A stretch of 64,000 nt of DNA from Acidovorax sp. HDW3. Its GTDB lineage: Bacteria > Pseudomonadota > Gammaproteobacteria > Burkholderiales > Burkholderiaceae_C. Of the stretch, positions 31,262 to 40,323 are shown piece after piece. Under the pieces are notes generated by a model. That model worked only from the letters and a program-made list of their open reading frames with translations, had not been told where the DNA came from and searched no databases. Position numbers and translations under genes: made by a program. Every line of letters begins with the position of its first letter. The stretch's first letter is position 1. The stretch lies in the NCBI RefSeq assembly GCF_011303755.1, contig NZ_CP049885.1, positions 2,648,001-2,712,000 on the forward strand. Direction: 5' to 3'.

Positions 31262-31647
31262 ACGACAGCCCCGCCGGAGAAGCTGAAGAACGACAGGAAG
31301 AAGCTCGAAGCCGCGAACGCGATGGACAGGCCGAACACGATCTGGATCAGCTTGCGAAAGCCGCCCGACGTGTCGCCGAACGCGAGCGCGAGGCCCGTGG
31401 CGATGATGATGATGACGGCCACGATGCGCGCCACCGGCCCTTGGATCGACTCCAAGATCGACTGCAAGGGGCCTTCCCAGGGCATCGAGGAACCGGCGGC
31501 CTGCGCGGTTCCGGCCAGGAACAGCAGCAGCGCGGCCAGCATCAGTCCTTGCCCCGCAGGGCGGGCCAGGCTATGCAGCCGCGCGAGGCCGGACAGGTTG
31601 AAATGCGGATTTACGGAATCACGGAAAGCATGGGCGTGCGTCGTCAT
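31258..31647 (-). CDS. trbC: Conjugal transfer pilin TrbC (VirB2-like)
   Basis: TrbC is the propilin of the conjugative pilus. The ATG at 31647 overlaps the trbB stop and gives 129 residues: a long leader ending in AGTAQA, then the mature pilin with two hydrophobic helices (IVAVIIIIATGLALAFG and IAFAASSFFLSFFSF). In RP4-type systems TraF processes and cyclises this pilin; a TraF homologue is encoded at 48638-49225. Confidence 0.92.
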   Translation of the reverse strand: MTTHAHAFRDSVNPHFNLSGLARLHSLARPAGQGLMLAALLLFLAGTAQAAGSSMPWEGPLQSILESIQGPVARIVAVIIIIATGLALAFGDTSGGFRKLIQIVFGLSIAFAASSFFLSFFSFSGGAVV

Positions 31648-32714
31648 GGAAGTTCTCCAGAAAGGTCGAGGGATGGGGAAGTCGCCGCAACGGGTGCGGC
31701 ATCGGGAAGCGGCGGCAGCTCGGGAAACGGCGTCTCCAGCGCGTCCGCCAGTTGGTAGCCCACGCCGTCGAAGCCGACGACGCGGGCGATACTCTCGATG
31801 CGGCGCTTGCGCCCGCGTCCGGCGATGTGGATCACCACGTTGACCGCCTCGGCGATCAGCGCACGCGGCGGATTCACCGCCACTTCGAGAATCAGTTGCT
31901 CCATGCGCAGCAGCGCGCCCAGCGCGGAACCTGCGTGGATCGTGGCGATGCCGCCGGGGTGGCCCGTGCCCCACACCTTGATGAGATCCAGCGCCTCGGC
32001 GCCACGTACCTCACCAACGACCACGCGATCAGGCCGCAGGCGCATGGACGAGCGCACCAGCTCGGTCATGGACACCACGCCGGCGCGCGTGCGCAGCGGC
32101 ACGTGGTCGCGGGCTGCGCATTGCAGCTCTACCGTGTCTTCGAGCACCAGCACGCGGTCGCCGGTGGCGGCGATTTCGGCGAGCAAGGCATTGGCGAGCG
32201 TGGTCTTGCCGCTGCTGGTGGCCCCGGCGATCAGGATGTTCTGGCGCTCGCGCACGGCGCGCACCAGAAAGCCCGCCTGGGCGGCGGTCATCATTCCGTC
32301 CACGACGTACCGCTCCAGCGGGATCACGCCGATGGCGCGCTTGCGCAACGCAAAGGCCGGCCCCGGCGCGGCGGGCGGCAGGATGCCCTCGAAGCGTTCG
32401 CCGGTTTCGGGCAGTTCGGCGGATAGCAGCGGCTGGCCGCGATGCACCTCCGCGCCGACGTGGGCCGCGACCAAGCGGATGATCCGCTCGCCATCGGCCT
32501 CGGGCATCTCCACGCCCATCGGCGCGCGGCCCGACGACAGGCGATCCACCCAAAGGGTGCGGTCGGGGTTGAGCATGATTTCCACCACGTCGGGGTCTTC
32601 GAGCGCAGTGGCGATCAGCGGCCCCATCGCCGTGCGCAGCATCTGGATGCGCCGGTCGAGCGAGGCCGCAGCGGACGAGCGTGGCTCGGGTGGCAACTGC
32701 GAAACGGCGCTCAT
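31644..32714 (-). CDS. trbB: Conjugal transfer ATPase TrbB (VirB11-like)
   Basis: TrbB is a hexameric VirB11-type secretion ATPase on the inner face of the membrane. The 356-residue product has Walker A GATSSGKTTLANAL (about residues 160-173), the Asp box region VLEDTVELQC, Walker B-type VVVGEVRGAEALDL and the His box GGIATIHAGSA. Its ATG overlaps the stop of the CopG-like gene. Confidence 0.96.
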   Translation of the reverse strand: MSAVSQLPPEPRSSAAASLDRRIQMLRTAMGPLIATALEDPDVVEIMLNPDRTLWVDRLSSGRAPMGVEMPEADGERIIRLVAAHVGAEVHRGQPLLSAELPETGERFEGILPPAAPGPAFALRKRAIGVIPLERYVVDGMMTAAQAGFLVRAVRERQNILIAGATSSGKTTLANALLAEIAATGDRVLVLEDTVELQCAARDHVPLRTRAGVVSMTELVRSSMRLRPDRVVVGEVRGAEALDLIKVWGTGHPGGIATIHAGSALGALLRMEQLILEVAVNPPRALIAEAVNVVIHIAGRGRKRRIESIARVVGFDGVGYQLADALETPFPELPPLPDAAPVAATSPSLDLSGELP

Positions 32715-33175
32715 GACGCACGCTCCCGCGCCTGGGCGGCTGCCGCCGCGTCCTCCATCCGCACCGGAGCGGGGTTCAGTTCCTCCACCACGTCGCGCAC
32801 CAGGCTCCGTCCACGCATCAGGTGGCGGCCAAGCTGCTCGGTGAACTGCTCGAAGCGCGCCTTGCCCTGGGCGCGAGCTGCCTCTTGATGCGCCTCGGGA
32901 ACCGGCGTGCTGACGGTCAGGTAGTAGCGGATGAACAGCGCCAGCGTCTCGATGGCGATGTTCTGGTCGCGCTCCATGCGCTCGGCCTGGCGCGACAGCC
33001 GGTCGAGCCGCTTGGCGATGGCCGCTTCGCGCTGGTCAGCAGCATCGGGCGATAGCCACGATGCGAGCGCCGCCGCGACGATGGACGACTTGGATACGCC
33101 TTTCTTGGCGGCCAGTTCATCAAGCCGCTGGGCGTGCTCGGGCTGGATAAAGAGATTCAGGCGGTAGTGGCTCAT
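32711..33175 (-). CDS. CopG/ribbon-helix-helix protein between traG and trbB
   Basis: The 154-residue product has an N-terminal ribbon-helix-helix (YRLNLFIQPEHAQRLDELAA, then KGVSKSSIVAAAL) and a helical C-terminal half with many charged residues. It is ATGA-overlapped with both traG and trbB, so it is made with the transfer apparatus. A DNA-binding regulator or relaxosome accessory role is inferred. Confidence 0.8.
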   Translation of the reverse strand: MSHYRLNLFIQPEHAQRLDELAAKKGVSKSSIVAAALASWLSPDAADQREAAIAKRLDRLSRQAERMERDQNIAIETLALFIRYYLTVSTPVPEAHQEAARAQGKARFEQFTEQLGRHLMRGRSLVRDVVEELNPAPVRMEDAAAAAQARERAS

Positions 33176-35172
33176 AGCTCAATTCCGTCGTTGGGGTCGA
33201 GGGACGCCAGCCGGGCCGTGCGCTGCATGGCCGGATCAAGTTGGCGAGGAAGGGGAAGCGGCAGGTCGTCGTCGTCATCGAACAAGCCGAGGTCGGCCGC
33301 GGGCGCGGCCAGCTCCGGGTCGTAGGCGACGGCCTCGGAGAGTTCGGGCTGACGGCGTGGGCCGCCGTCGTCGGCGGAACCGAGGCCATCGGCGGATGCC
33401 GTGGCCGGTGCGGTGGGCGTTGGTGGGATTGCCAGCCCGCTCCAGTCGTCGGCGCGCAGCGGCGGCGCGTCGGCGTATTGGCAGTCCGCCAGCGCGGGCG
33501 GCGGCAACACGCGCCGCTTGAAATTGGCGTCGGCGTAATAGCGCAGCTTCCGGGCCTTGATCGGCGCCACGCTGGACACCATCACCACCGCCTCGTCCGG
33601 CGGTAGCTGCATGACTTCGCCCGGTGTCAGCAGCGGGCGGGCCGTCTCCTGGCGCGACACCATGAGGTGCCCCAGCCACGGCGCGAGCCGGTGGCCCGCG
33701 TAGTTGCGCTGTGCGCGCAGCTCGGTGGCCGTGCCCAGCGTCTCGGAGATGCGTTTGGCGGTGCGCTCGTCGTTCGTGGCGAACGTCACGCGCACATGGC
33801 AGTTGTCCAGAATCGAATGGTTCTGGCCGTAGGCTTTGTCGATCTGGTTGAGCGACTGCGCGATGAGGAAGCTGCGGATGCCGTAGCCCGCCATGAAGGC
33901 CAAGGCCGTCTCGAAGAAGTCGAGCCGGCCCAAGGCCGGGAACTCGTCGAGCATCAGCAGCAGCTTGTGGCGGCGCTCGATGCCGTCGCTGCCGTCGAGC
34001 GATTCGGTGAGCCGGCGTCCGATCTGGTTGAGGATCAACCGGATCAAGGGCTTCGTGCGGCTGATGTCCGAAGGCGGCACCACCAGGTACAGCGATACGG
34101 GGTGCTCGGCGGAAATGAGGTCAGCGATACGCCAGTCGCAGCGCGAGGTGACTTCGGCCACCGTGGGATCGCGGTACAGGCCGAGGAACGACATGGCGGT
34201 GCTCAACACGCCGGAACGCTCGTTGTCCGACTTGTTGAGCACTTCACGCGCAGCGGATGCCACCACCGAATGCGGCCCATCGCCCAGGTGGGGCGTGGTC
34301 ATCATCCGGTGCAAGGTCAGCTCGAAGGGGCTGGCCGGGTCGCTGAGGAAGTTGGCGATGCCGCGCAGCGTCTTGTCCTCGCCCGCATAGAGCACATGCA
34401 GGATCGCCCCGACCAGCAGCGCGTGCGAGGTCTTCTCCCAATGGTTGCGCTTCTCCAGCGCGCCGTCGGGATCGACCAGAATGTCCGCGATGTTCTGCAC
34501 GTCGCGCACTTCATGCGCGCCGCGCCGTACCTCCAGCAGCGGGTTGTAGGCCGCCGACTTTGCATCGGTCGGGTTGAACAGCAGGCAGTGGCTGAAACGG
34601 CTGCGCCAGCCGGCGGTGATCTGCCAGTTCTCCCCCTTGATGTCGTGGATGACCGCCGAGGCCGGCCAGCTCAACAAGGTGGGAACCACCAGGCCGACAC
34701 CCTTGCCGCTGCGCGTCGGCGCGAAGGTCAGGACGTGTTCCGGGCCTTCGTGGCGCAGGTACTGGCGATCGTACTGGCCGAGGAACACGCCGACCGGCTG
34801 CGTGAGGCCCGCCTTGCGAATGTCCTGCGCATTCGCCCAACGGGCCGAACCGTAGGTCGTGACCAGGCGTGCCTGTCGCGAGCGCCAGACCGACATGGCA
34901 ATGGCGACGGCCACGGCGACCATGCCGCTGCCACCGGCGATGGCTCCGCCCGTGTCGAAGATTTCCGGGGTATAGGCACCGTAAGAGAACCACCACTCAA
35001 ACAGCTTCCACGGGTAGTAGATCGGCGTGCCAAGAAAATCGAACCAGGGCGAGCCAAGGCGTAGCTGATAGCCAAGGGCTGCTGCTGTCCATTGTGTGGC
35101 GCCCCACACTCCGGCGATCACGATGCCGAATACCACGGCGATCTGACCGAACAGCACGTTCGTCCCTTGCAT
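33172..35172 (-). CDS. traG: Type IV coupling protein TraG (VirD4-like)
   Basis: TraG links the relaxosome to the transfer channel and is an inner-membrane ATPase. The 666-residue product has two N-terminal membrane segments (about 10-28 and 75-93), Walker A APTRSGKGVGLVVP (about residues 148-161) and Walker B LLLMLDEFPALG (about residue 405). The ATG at 35172 is followed by MQGTNVLFGQ; GGAGG lies upstream. It is the first gene of the tra/trb operon; a hairpin GCGGCAC/GTGCCGC (35217-35236) lies in its leader. Confidence 0.96.
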   Translation of the reverse strand: MQGTNVLFGQIAVVFGIVIAGVWGATQWTAAALGYQLRLGSPWFDFLGTPIYYPWKLFEWWFSYGAYTPEIFDTGGAIAGGSGMVAVAVAIAMSVWRSRQARLVTTYGSARWANAQDIRKAGLTQPVGVFLGQYDRQYLRHEGPEHVLTFAPTRSGKGVGLVVPTLLSWPASAVIHDIKGENWQITAGWRSRFSHCLLFNPTDAKSAAYNPLLEVRRGAHEVRDVQNIADILVDPDGALEKRNHWEKTSHALLVGAILHVLYAGEDKTLRGIANFLSDPASPFELTLHRMMTTPHLGDGPHSVVASAAREVLNKSDNERSGVLSTAMSFLGLYRDPTVAEVTSRCDWRIADLISAEHPVSLYLVVPPSDISRTKPLIRLILNQIGRRLTESLDGSDGIERRHKLLLMLDEFPALGRLDFFETALAFMAGYGIRSFLIAQSLNQIDKAYGQNHSILDNCHVRVTFATNDERTAKRISETLGTATELRAQRNYAGHRLAPWLGHLMVSRQETARPLLTPGEVMQLPPDEAVVMVSSVAPIKARKLRYYADANFKRRVLPPPALADCQYADAPPLRADDWSGLAIPPTPTAPATASADGLGSADDGGPRRQPELSEAVAYDPELAAPAADLGLFDDDDDLPLPLPRQLDPAMQRTARLASLDPNDGIEL

Positions 35173-35337
35173 GACCTGGCCTCCGATTTCTCCTGCGCTG
35201 ATTCCTCATGGAAGAAGCGGCACAAGGACGTGCCGCAGGCGTCAGGATCGGTGTCGGATCAGTGCCGGTCAAAGACCGTTTAGAGCAGAAAGGTCGAGGA
35301 AAAAGAAAGAATTAGTGCTGCGGTAGGCCAAAGAAAA

Positions 35338-35366
35338 ACGCCGCAAGCGGTAGCGCATTGCGGCGT
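35338..35366 (-). terminator. Intrinsic terminator after the second EexN gene
   Basis: Arms ACGCCGCAA / TTGCGGCGT (9 perfect pairs) enclose 11 bases; on the minus strand the stem runs into TTTTTCTTT. It ends transcription from the eexN copy 2 / LysR side, so traG needs its own promoter (TTGACC at about 35272 with a weak -10 is one candidate). Confidence 0.8.
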
Positions 35367-35408
35367 GTCGAGAAGAAAAATGAAGATGATGCAGCGAGTT
35401 GCCAACAA

Positions 35409-35687
35409 TCAGAACTTGGGCGATTCCTTCGGTGGTGTGTATGGCGTTTGGCCGTCGCCATAGAACCGTTTGCGCGTAGCTTCCGCCACGCGGTTGCACA
35501 GCACTTCGCCCAGCTTGGCGCGGTCGGTCTTGCACTGCTGCCGCAGTTCCTTGAGCCGCTCGGGGTTGGCCGCGAGTTCTTCCACCGTCGGGACGTTGAC
35601 TGTGGAATCAGCGGGCTTCTGTGGCGTCTCGGACTGGCCGCAGGCAGCCAATGCAGCCATCAGCAAGAACGGGATGATTTTCTTCAT
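35409..35687 (-). CDS. eexN: Entry-exclusion lipoprotein, EexN type (copy 2)
   Basis: The 92-residue product has a lipoprotein signal (MKKIIPFLLMAALAACGQS, C16), a proline-rich spacer and the core NPERLKELRQQC, ending RKRFYGDGQTPYTPP. The core matches that of the trbK-position lipoprotein (DPVRLKALRAQC) but the rest differs, so this is a diverged second exclusion protein. It lies upstream of traG behind its own terminator, four bases after the LysR gene's stop. Confidence 0.8.
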   Translation of the reverse strand: MKKIIPFLLMAALAACGQSETPQKPADSTVNVPTVEELAANPERLKELRQQCKTDRAKLGEVLCNRVAEATRKRFYGDGQTPYTPPKESPKF

Positions 35688-35691
35688 GGCA

Positions 35692-36627
35692 TCATTCCTC
35701 CGAAGCATCGGGATTTCGACCTCGTATCGGCCTTGGGGGTTCCAGAGATTCGATGGTCTGTACGCGCTCAATGAATCTTGCCAGTTCGTCGGATAGATCA
35801 CCGTCAAGATGAAGCAAGTACGTCGTCAACGGTGGCACGCGCTGCGCCAGCGGACGGGCCACGACACCCGGCTCACGGCTGGCGGCAATGTGTGCGGCGC
35901 CGGCCAGCCCGAGCGCGAAACCAGCCGATACCAGCGCCATCATCAGGTCGCAAGAAGCAACACGTTCTGCAATCAAAGGCTCCATCTCAGTATGGCGAAG
36001 CACTCGTTCGACATGCTTGGCGTGGCCTTCGCACACTTGCGGATCGCACAAGACCAATGGGTAGCGCAGCAGCTCATCCAAGGGGATGCGTTTGTGGGCC
36101 AGCAACGGATGCCGGCCAGGAACCGCGACCATCAGCGTATCGCTCCAGGCAGGTACGGTGACGATGCCATCACCAACCTCGTTGGACTGGGCGAATCCCA
36201 CGTCGTACAGATCGCTATGAAGCCCCTTGATCTGCTGTGACAGGGGCACCTCGAAGAATCGGATTTCTACCTCAGGTTCTTCCTGGCGACAAAGTACGAG
36301 CAAGGCAGATAGACGCGATGGCGTGATGCCATCGGACAACGCCACGCGCAACTGCCCGTGAAAGCCGTTGGCCGCCGCCTTTACGCTCTCCCGAGCCTGT
36401 TCCACAGCAGCGAGTACGCGACGAACATGCTCCAAGAACAACTTGCCAGCGCGGGTCAGCCTGGTGCTGCGGGTGGTGCGGGCAAACAGCACAACACCCA
36501 GTTCTTCTTCCAGTTCCTTGATGGCTCGGGACAAGGGCGATTGCTCAATGTGCAGTTTCTCTGCGGCACGGGCGAAGCGAAGCTCCTCAGCTACGGCGAG
36601 AAAATACTTCAGGTGTCTCAACTCCAT
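35692..36627 (-). CDS. LysR-family transcriptional regulator
   Basis: The ATG at 36627 (MELRHLKYFLAVAEELRFA) gives 311 residues with the N-terminal LysR helix-turn-helix (AAEKLHIEQSPLSRAIKELE) and a C-terminal effector domain (about residues 90-300). An in-frame start 20 codons upstream is less likely. LysR genes next to traG are common in Tn4371-like ICEs. The effector is unknown; it could regulate the downstream exclusion gene, with which it is closely spaced. Confidence 0.88.
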   Translation of the reverse strand: MELRHLKYFLAVAEELRFARAAEKLHIEQSPLSRAIKELEEELGVVLFARTTRSTRLTRAGKLFLEHVRRVLAAVEQARESVKAAANGFHGQLRVALSDGITPSRLSALLVLCRQEEPEVEIRFFEVPLSQQIKGLHSDLYDVGFAQSNEVGDGIVTVPAWSDTLMVAVPGRHPLLAHKRIPLDELLRYPLVLCDPQVCEGHAKHVERVLRHTEMEPLIAERVASCDLMMALVSAGFALGLAGAAHIAASREPGVVARPLAQRVPPLTTYLLHLDGDLSDELARFIERVQTIESLEPPRPIRGRNPDASEE

Positions 36628-36774
36628 AGAATATTCACTCCCTCCGAGCCGACATAGCACTTGCTCCTCGGTTAATGCTAGAACCATGATTCGTCACCTA
36701 GGCCAGTGCTGAGTATTGGCAGCTCCGAGCAGCCGAGCGAGGGTCAAGGCGGAGCTTGCCAACTCAATCAGGCG

Positions 36775-36803
36775 GTGGCCGTGACCTTGTGAGTCACGGC
36801 CAC
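36775..36803 (-). terminator. Terminator-like hairpin after the metal-resistance operon
   Basis: Perfect 11-base arms GTGGCCGTGAC / GTCACGGCCAC enclose a 7-base loop, 11 bases after the stop of the small periplasmic protein gene. No T-run follows on the minus strand, so termination may be incomplete or Rho-assisted. Confidence 0.6.
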
Positions 36804-36814
36804 AATCTGAAAAA

Positions 36815-37081
36815 TCAGTTCTTACCGTCGGACGATTGACGGGGTGCCGGAGTCGGCGTTGCAGCCGGCTTCTTCTTTGCGGCGGCATCGCATTGCTCTT
36901 TCAGCTTCTTTACTTCGGGGTAAGCCACGTCGCTGATGTACCGCTTCGTATCTGCCAACTGCTCGCAGGTCTTCGGCATGGCCTTCTCATCGTCGTTATG
37001 CGCGCCGGGGTGGGCCATCGCAAGCGGCGAAGCGAGCGATGCGCTGGCCAGGGCGGCAATCAAGAACGGACGAATATTCAT
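36815..37081 (-). CDS. Small periplasmic protein of the metal cluster
   Basis: The 88-residue product has a Sec signal peptide ending ASPLAMA, then HPGAHNDDEKAM, a motif with two histidines, two cysteines (KTCEQLAD and KEQCDAA) and a lysine/proline/alanine-rich tail. It is predicted to be periplasmic. The histidine and cysteine residues near the N-terminus could bind metal, which is inference. It is the last gene of the metal-efflux run. Confidence 0.65.
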   Translation of the reverse strand: MNIRPFLIAALASASLASPLAMAHPGAHNDDEKAMPKTCEQLADTKRYISDVAYPEVKKLKEQCDAAAKKKPAATPTPAPRQSSDGKN

Positions 37082-37208
37082 TTCACTATCTCCTTGGGTT
37101 AAGCCCAGCCTTCGCGGCTGAGCGGAAAACTACGGCCTCCTGTTGCGTGTCTGCTATATCAGCAGGAGGGCCGGAGTACATGGGCATTCGCCCCTGTCTT
37201 TTTGATGA

Positions 37209-37847
37209 CTACAAGACGCGCTTCATTTCTGCGTATTGACCGCGAGCGCGGACAACCACAGTCACATCGGCATCCCCACGGTTTCGCCAGAACCAGCCGT
37301 GATTGCCGTTAAAGGCAGCCTGGATCGAACCATCATCTGCGGGCACGGCACGGCCTTTCTCGTAGCTGATCGACTGTCCACCGCCATCGCCGTGGGTATC
37401 GAAGTTCACTACGCCACCTTCGGCAATCCAACTGAACTCAGCTTTCTCGCCGGCCTTCATACTCAACTTCACTTCGGCACCTTGGCCCGGCTTTAGGACA
37501 ACGCGCACCTCATCGCGCCACGCAGAATCGTTCGCCAACTGAGGGGTGCCTTGTGTCTGCGCCGGCGTGGCTATGCTGGCATTCCCTGTGCTCGTGCCGG
37601 CGGCCCTGGCCTTGGCTGCGTCCATTGCTGCATCTGCCGCGGCTTCTTTAGCTAGCTGGGTCTTGATTTCCCCCATTTCCGTCAGCCCGAGAGCGCGGCC
37701 AATCCCTGTCGGGTCGATTGCATATTCGGAGGGAAGGACGATAGCTATCAGAATTGCGACGGCGGCAACGAGCGCAATGCACGTTGATCGCAGCAATTGT
37801 TTCGATGTAGGTAGGTCGTCAAGAGTTGGCTTTGATACGTTGAACAT
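37209..37847 (-). CDS. Membrane-anchored periplasmic protein of the metal cluster
   Basis: The 212-residue product has a short cytoplasmic N-terminus, one membrane helix (about residues 20-40, CIALVAAVAILIAIVLPS) and a periplasmic part with an alanine-rich coil and a C-terminal beta domain (VNFDTHGDGGGQSISYEKG, NHGWFWRNRGDADVTVVVRA). Such proteins are annotated as transmembrane anchor proteins next to HupE-like genes in metal islands. Function is unknown; the histidine- and tryptophan-rich C-terminus may bind a ligand. Confidence 0.65.
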   Translation of the reverse strand: MFNVSKPTLDDLPTSKQLLRSTCIALVAAVAILIAIVLPSEYAIDPTGIGRALGLTEMGEIKTQLAKEAAADAAMDAAKARAAGTSTGNASIATPAQTQGTPQLANDSAWRDEVRVVLKPGQGAEVKLSMKAGEKAEFSWIAEGGVVNFDTHGDGGGQSISYEKGRAVPADDGSIQAAFNGNHGWFWRNRGDADVTVVVRARGQYAEMKRVL

Positions 37848-37869
37848 AAAGGTTTTCTCCGTGCGGGGT

Positions 37870-38616
37870 TCAGGAAACGAAGTAGCCGGTGATTTGGTAA
37901 CCGATCAGAATGAAGCCGGCACACATCATTGCCACGTTTGCGGTGTATGCATGACGCCAGAAGCTCGCTGTTCGGCGCCAGTAGCTCATTGCGATCAAGA
38001 TCGTGCCGAGCGCAAGCAACTGTCCCATCTCAACGCCGACATTGAATGCCAGTAGATTGGGAATCAGGCCGTCAGGTGAGATGTTGTATTCGATGATCTT
38101 GGTGGATAGTCCGAATCCGTGGAACAGACCGAATACAACTGTGGCGGCTTTTGTATTCGGTTGAAAGCCAAGCCATCGTTGAAAGGCGCCAATATTGTCG
38201 AGCGCCTTGTAAACAACCGAAAGGCCGATGATCGCGTCGATGATGTAGCTGTTGATTCCGACGTTGAAATACACACCAAGTAGCATCGTGGTCGAGTGGC
38301 CGATGGCAAATAGCGTCACGTACAGGGCGACATGTTTCATCCGGTATAGGAAAAAGATCACGCCGAGTAGAAACAGAATATGGTCGTACCCCGTCGCCAT
38401 ATGCTTCGCCCCTAAATACATGAAGGGGATAATATTGATGCCAGATATTTCTTGGATGTATCCCTTATCGCCCTCGGCAACAGCATGGGCCAGAGCCTGG
38501 TTTGCACTGGCGAACATGAGGAGAAGCATTGCCGTTAGAAATAGGAGAATACGTGCCCGGGTTGATGGATGGCGGCTCGGCATTACTTCAATTAGTCTTT
38601 CGTGCATGTATCTCAT
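37870..38616 (-). CDS. HupE/UreJ-family membrane protein
   Basis: The 248-residue product has a signal-like N-terminus ending QALAHA and six to seven membrane segments. It carries HupE/UreJ-type histidine motifs in helices (GYDHILFLLGVIFFLY, IGHSTTMLLG, LFHGFGLSTKI). Relatives are thought to be nickel or cobalt permeases or accessory metal proteins. The start is uncertain: ATG 38616, 38607 or 38583 are possible. It follows the RND genes and precedes the membrane anchor protein, suggesting a joint role in metal handling. Confidence 0.75.
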   Translation of the reverse strand: MRYMHERLIEVMPSRHPSTRARILLFLTAMLLLMFASANQALAHAVAEGDKGYIQEISGINIIPFMYLGAKHMATGYDHILFLLGVIFFLYRMKHVALYVTLFAIGHSTTMLLGVYFNVGINSYIIDAIIGLSVVYKALDNIGAFQRWLGFQPNTKAATVVFGLFHGFGLSTKIIEYNISPDGLIPNLLAFNVGVEMGQLLALGTILIAMSYWRRTASFWRHAYTANVAMMCAGFILIGYQITGYFVS

Positions 38617-38782
38617 ACCTTGAATAAACTCAGAAAAATCCTTTGATTGAGCGCGGGAAAGTGGCTTCTCATTCTCCGCGCTCCTGCGATTAGGGTGAAG
38701 AAATCGACGCGCTTACGATGGCGTGTCCTCCGGGCTCAGTCGCTCAATCTCGCCTGCCATATTGGCGTGCAGCAGTTCGGCT

Positions 38783-40024
38783 CTATTCATCGGCCAGCCC
38801 AAGAATCAAATGAGCGTCGATCAGCAGCCGATTGCGCGCCTTCAACGCTTCAATGCGGGATGAAAGCGATGCCCCGGCAGCATCGACGGATTGCCGACGC
38901 AGCAGCAGCAGAGATTGCAAATCCCCTTCGCCAAGGCCGTAGCCACGCTGGCCGAGCTTGGCGTTCTCATGGGCCATCTGCGCGGACTGTTCGGCTAACC
39001 TCCAGCGCCGCAGTGCAGTGCGGGCATCGTTGATGGTTTCCGCAGTCGCTAAGTCGATTTCCTTGCGCTGGCGCTCTAGTTCGGCCCGCGCAACGTCCGC
39101 CTGCTTGAGCGCCTCCAACATGGTTTCCTTGCGATAGGTCCCTCCGAGCGGAATGCTCACGCTGATGCCCACGATGCGTTCGCTGCGACGAGCCTCCGAG
39201 GCTGTGAAAATGCCAACGGTGGGGTCAGGAATCCGGTCGGCTCGCGCCCTCTCGGCAGTCAGTTCAGCCCGCTTTAGCGAAGCTTGCATGATTCGCAGCG
39301 TGTCGCTCTCGGCAAGGACCCGTTCGCGCCACTGCGCTTCGTCCAGCTCAAGTTCCACAGGTTCACTTAAGGACTGCGGCTCCATCACCAAAGAAGGAAA
39401 CCGTGAGCGAAGACGAAGGATCGCCTTGGCCTCCTGTGCCTGGGTGGCGTCGAACTGTCGGCGCGCCTCGGCCGCGTCCGCTTGTGCAGCGTTGAGATCC
39501 AGCAGCGACGCATCGCCGGCTCTGCGACGCCCTGCAACTGCCGATGCGCTCGATTCGGCGAAGCCGAGCTGTTCCTTGGCCAACTCTCGCGCCTGGATAG
39601 ATGCCAGCCAGTCGATCCACAAGTCAGCCAATGCACGCGCGGCTTCATGTCGTGCTTCCGCTAACTCGGCGCGAGCTATCTGTTCGGTAGTGTCGCCTAG
39701 GCCCTGATCGAGCTCGGCCTTGCCACCAATTCGGATCGGTCGCTCGATCCTGGCGGTCCATTCGTTGGAATTGCCACCTGTGTCATAGCGGCGTCTCTGG
39801 CCGTCGATTCCTACAGACCATTCGTAGGGAGATGCAGCGATCTTGCGCCCTGTGTGACCTGCTGCTTCCAGCGCATGCCGAGCCTTCAAGACAGAAGGCT
39901 CCTGCTCGATAGCCGCACGCGCAAGTTCGGCAGGTGGTAGGTCGGACGGAGTGACAGGCTGTGCAACCACTTGTAGCGGCAGCACCAGCACCCACCCCAA
40001 GGTCATCGTGATCCAAGACTTCAT
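38783..40024 (-). CDS. Outer-membrane channel of the RND metal efflux pump (CzcC/TolC type)
   Basis: The ATG at 40024 overlaps the DUF3240 stop (ATGA) and gives 413 residues. A signal peptide ends VVAQ; the rest is two outer-membrane efflux-protein repeats with long helices (RHEAARALADLWIDWLASIQ and ETINDARTALRRWRLAEQ). It would be the trimeric outer-membrane exit duct for the pump encoded upstream. Confidence 0.9.
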   Translation of the reverse strand: MKSWITMTLGWVLVLPLQVVAQPVTPSDLPPAELARAAIEQEPSVLKARHALEAAGHTGRKIAASPYEWSVGIDGQRRRYDTGGNSNEWTARIERPIRIGGKAELDQGLGDTTEQIARAELAEARHEAARALADLWIDWLASIQARELAKEQLGFAESSASAVAGRRRAGDASLLDLNAAQADAAEARRQFDATQAQEAKAILRLRSRFPSLVMEPQSLSEPVELELDEAQWRERVLAESDTLRIMQASLKRAELTAERARADRIPDPTVGIFTASEARRSERIVGISVSIPLGGTYRKETMLEALKQADVARAELERQRKEIDLATAETINDARTALRRWRLAEQSAQMAHENAKLGQRGYGLGEGDLQSLLLLRRQSVDAAGASLSSRIEALKARNRLLIDAHLILGLADE

Positions 40025-40323
40025 GCAATCTCTCCATCGATCGACAGCGGCGCTGCCCAATAGCGCAACCCAGTGCCAGCAAAGCGTTCTTGCAGCAATT
40101 GCAGGAGTTCTTCCTGCTTCCCGTCGGTGACCACGATCTGCACCAGGACCGCATGGCTGCGTCCCATCACTTTTTCTTCGTTCGATAGCCGCCCGTAGGC
40201 TGTGCCGTGGCTGAACGTCGGCGTGCTTACAAAGAGTTCGTCACCCGCAACTTCAAGCAGCAGGTCGAACAACTTTTCCTCGATTTGTGGATCAAGAACC
40301 AAGGTCAGGCAAGACTTAGGCAT
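40021..40323 (-). CDS. DUF3240 protein of the metal efflux operon
   Basis: The 100-residue product fits DUF3240, small PII-like proteins found in czc-type operons (LTLVLDPQIEEKLFDLLLE, then a loop and VVTDGKQEELLQLLQERF). It overlaps the pump gene by eight bases and the outer-membrane gene by four, so it is strictly coupled. A cytosolic sensor or adaptor of the pump is the likely role. Confidence 0.75.
   Translation of the reverse strand: MPKSCLTLVLDPQIEEKLFDLLLEVAGDELFVSTPTFSHGTAYGRLSNEEKVMGRSHAVLVQIVVTDGKQEELLQLLQERFAGTGLRYWAAPLSIDGEIA

Noticed and set aside
35692-36627. LysR gene as the chromate or metal regulator
   Set aside because: It is far from chrA, which has its own PadR, and the metal operon has BlaI-type control with matching operators; position fits ICE backbone.
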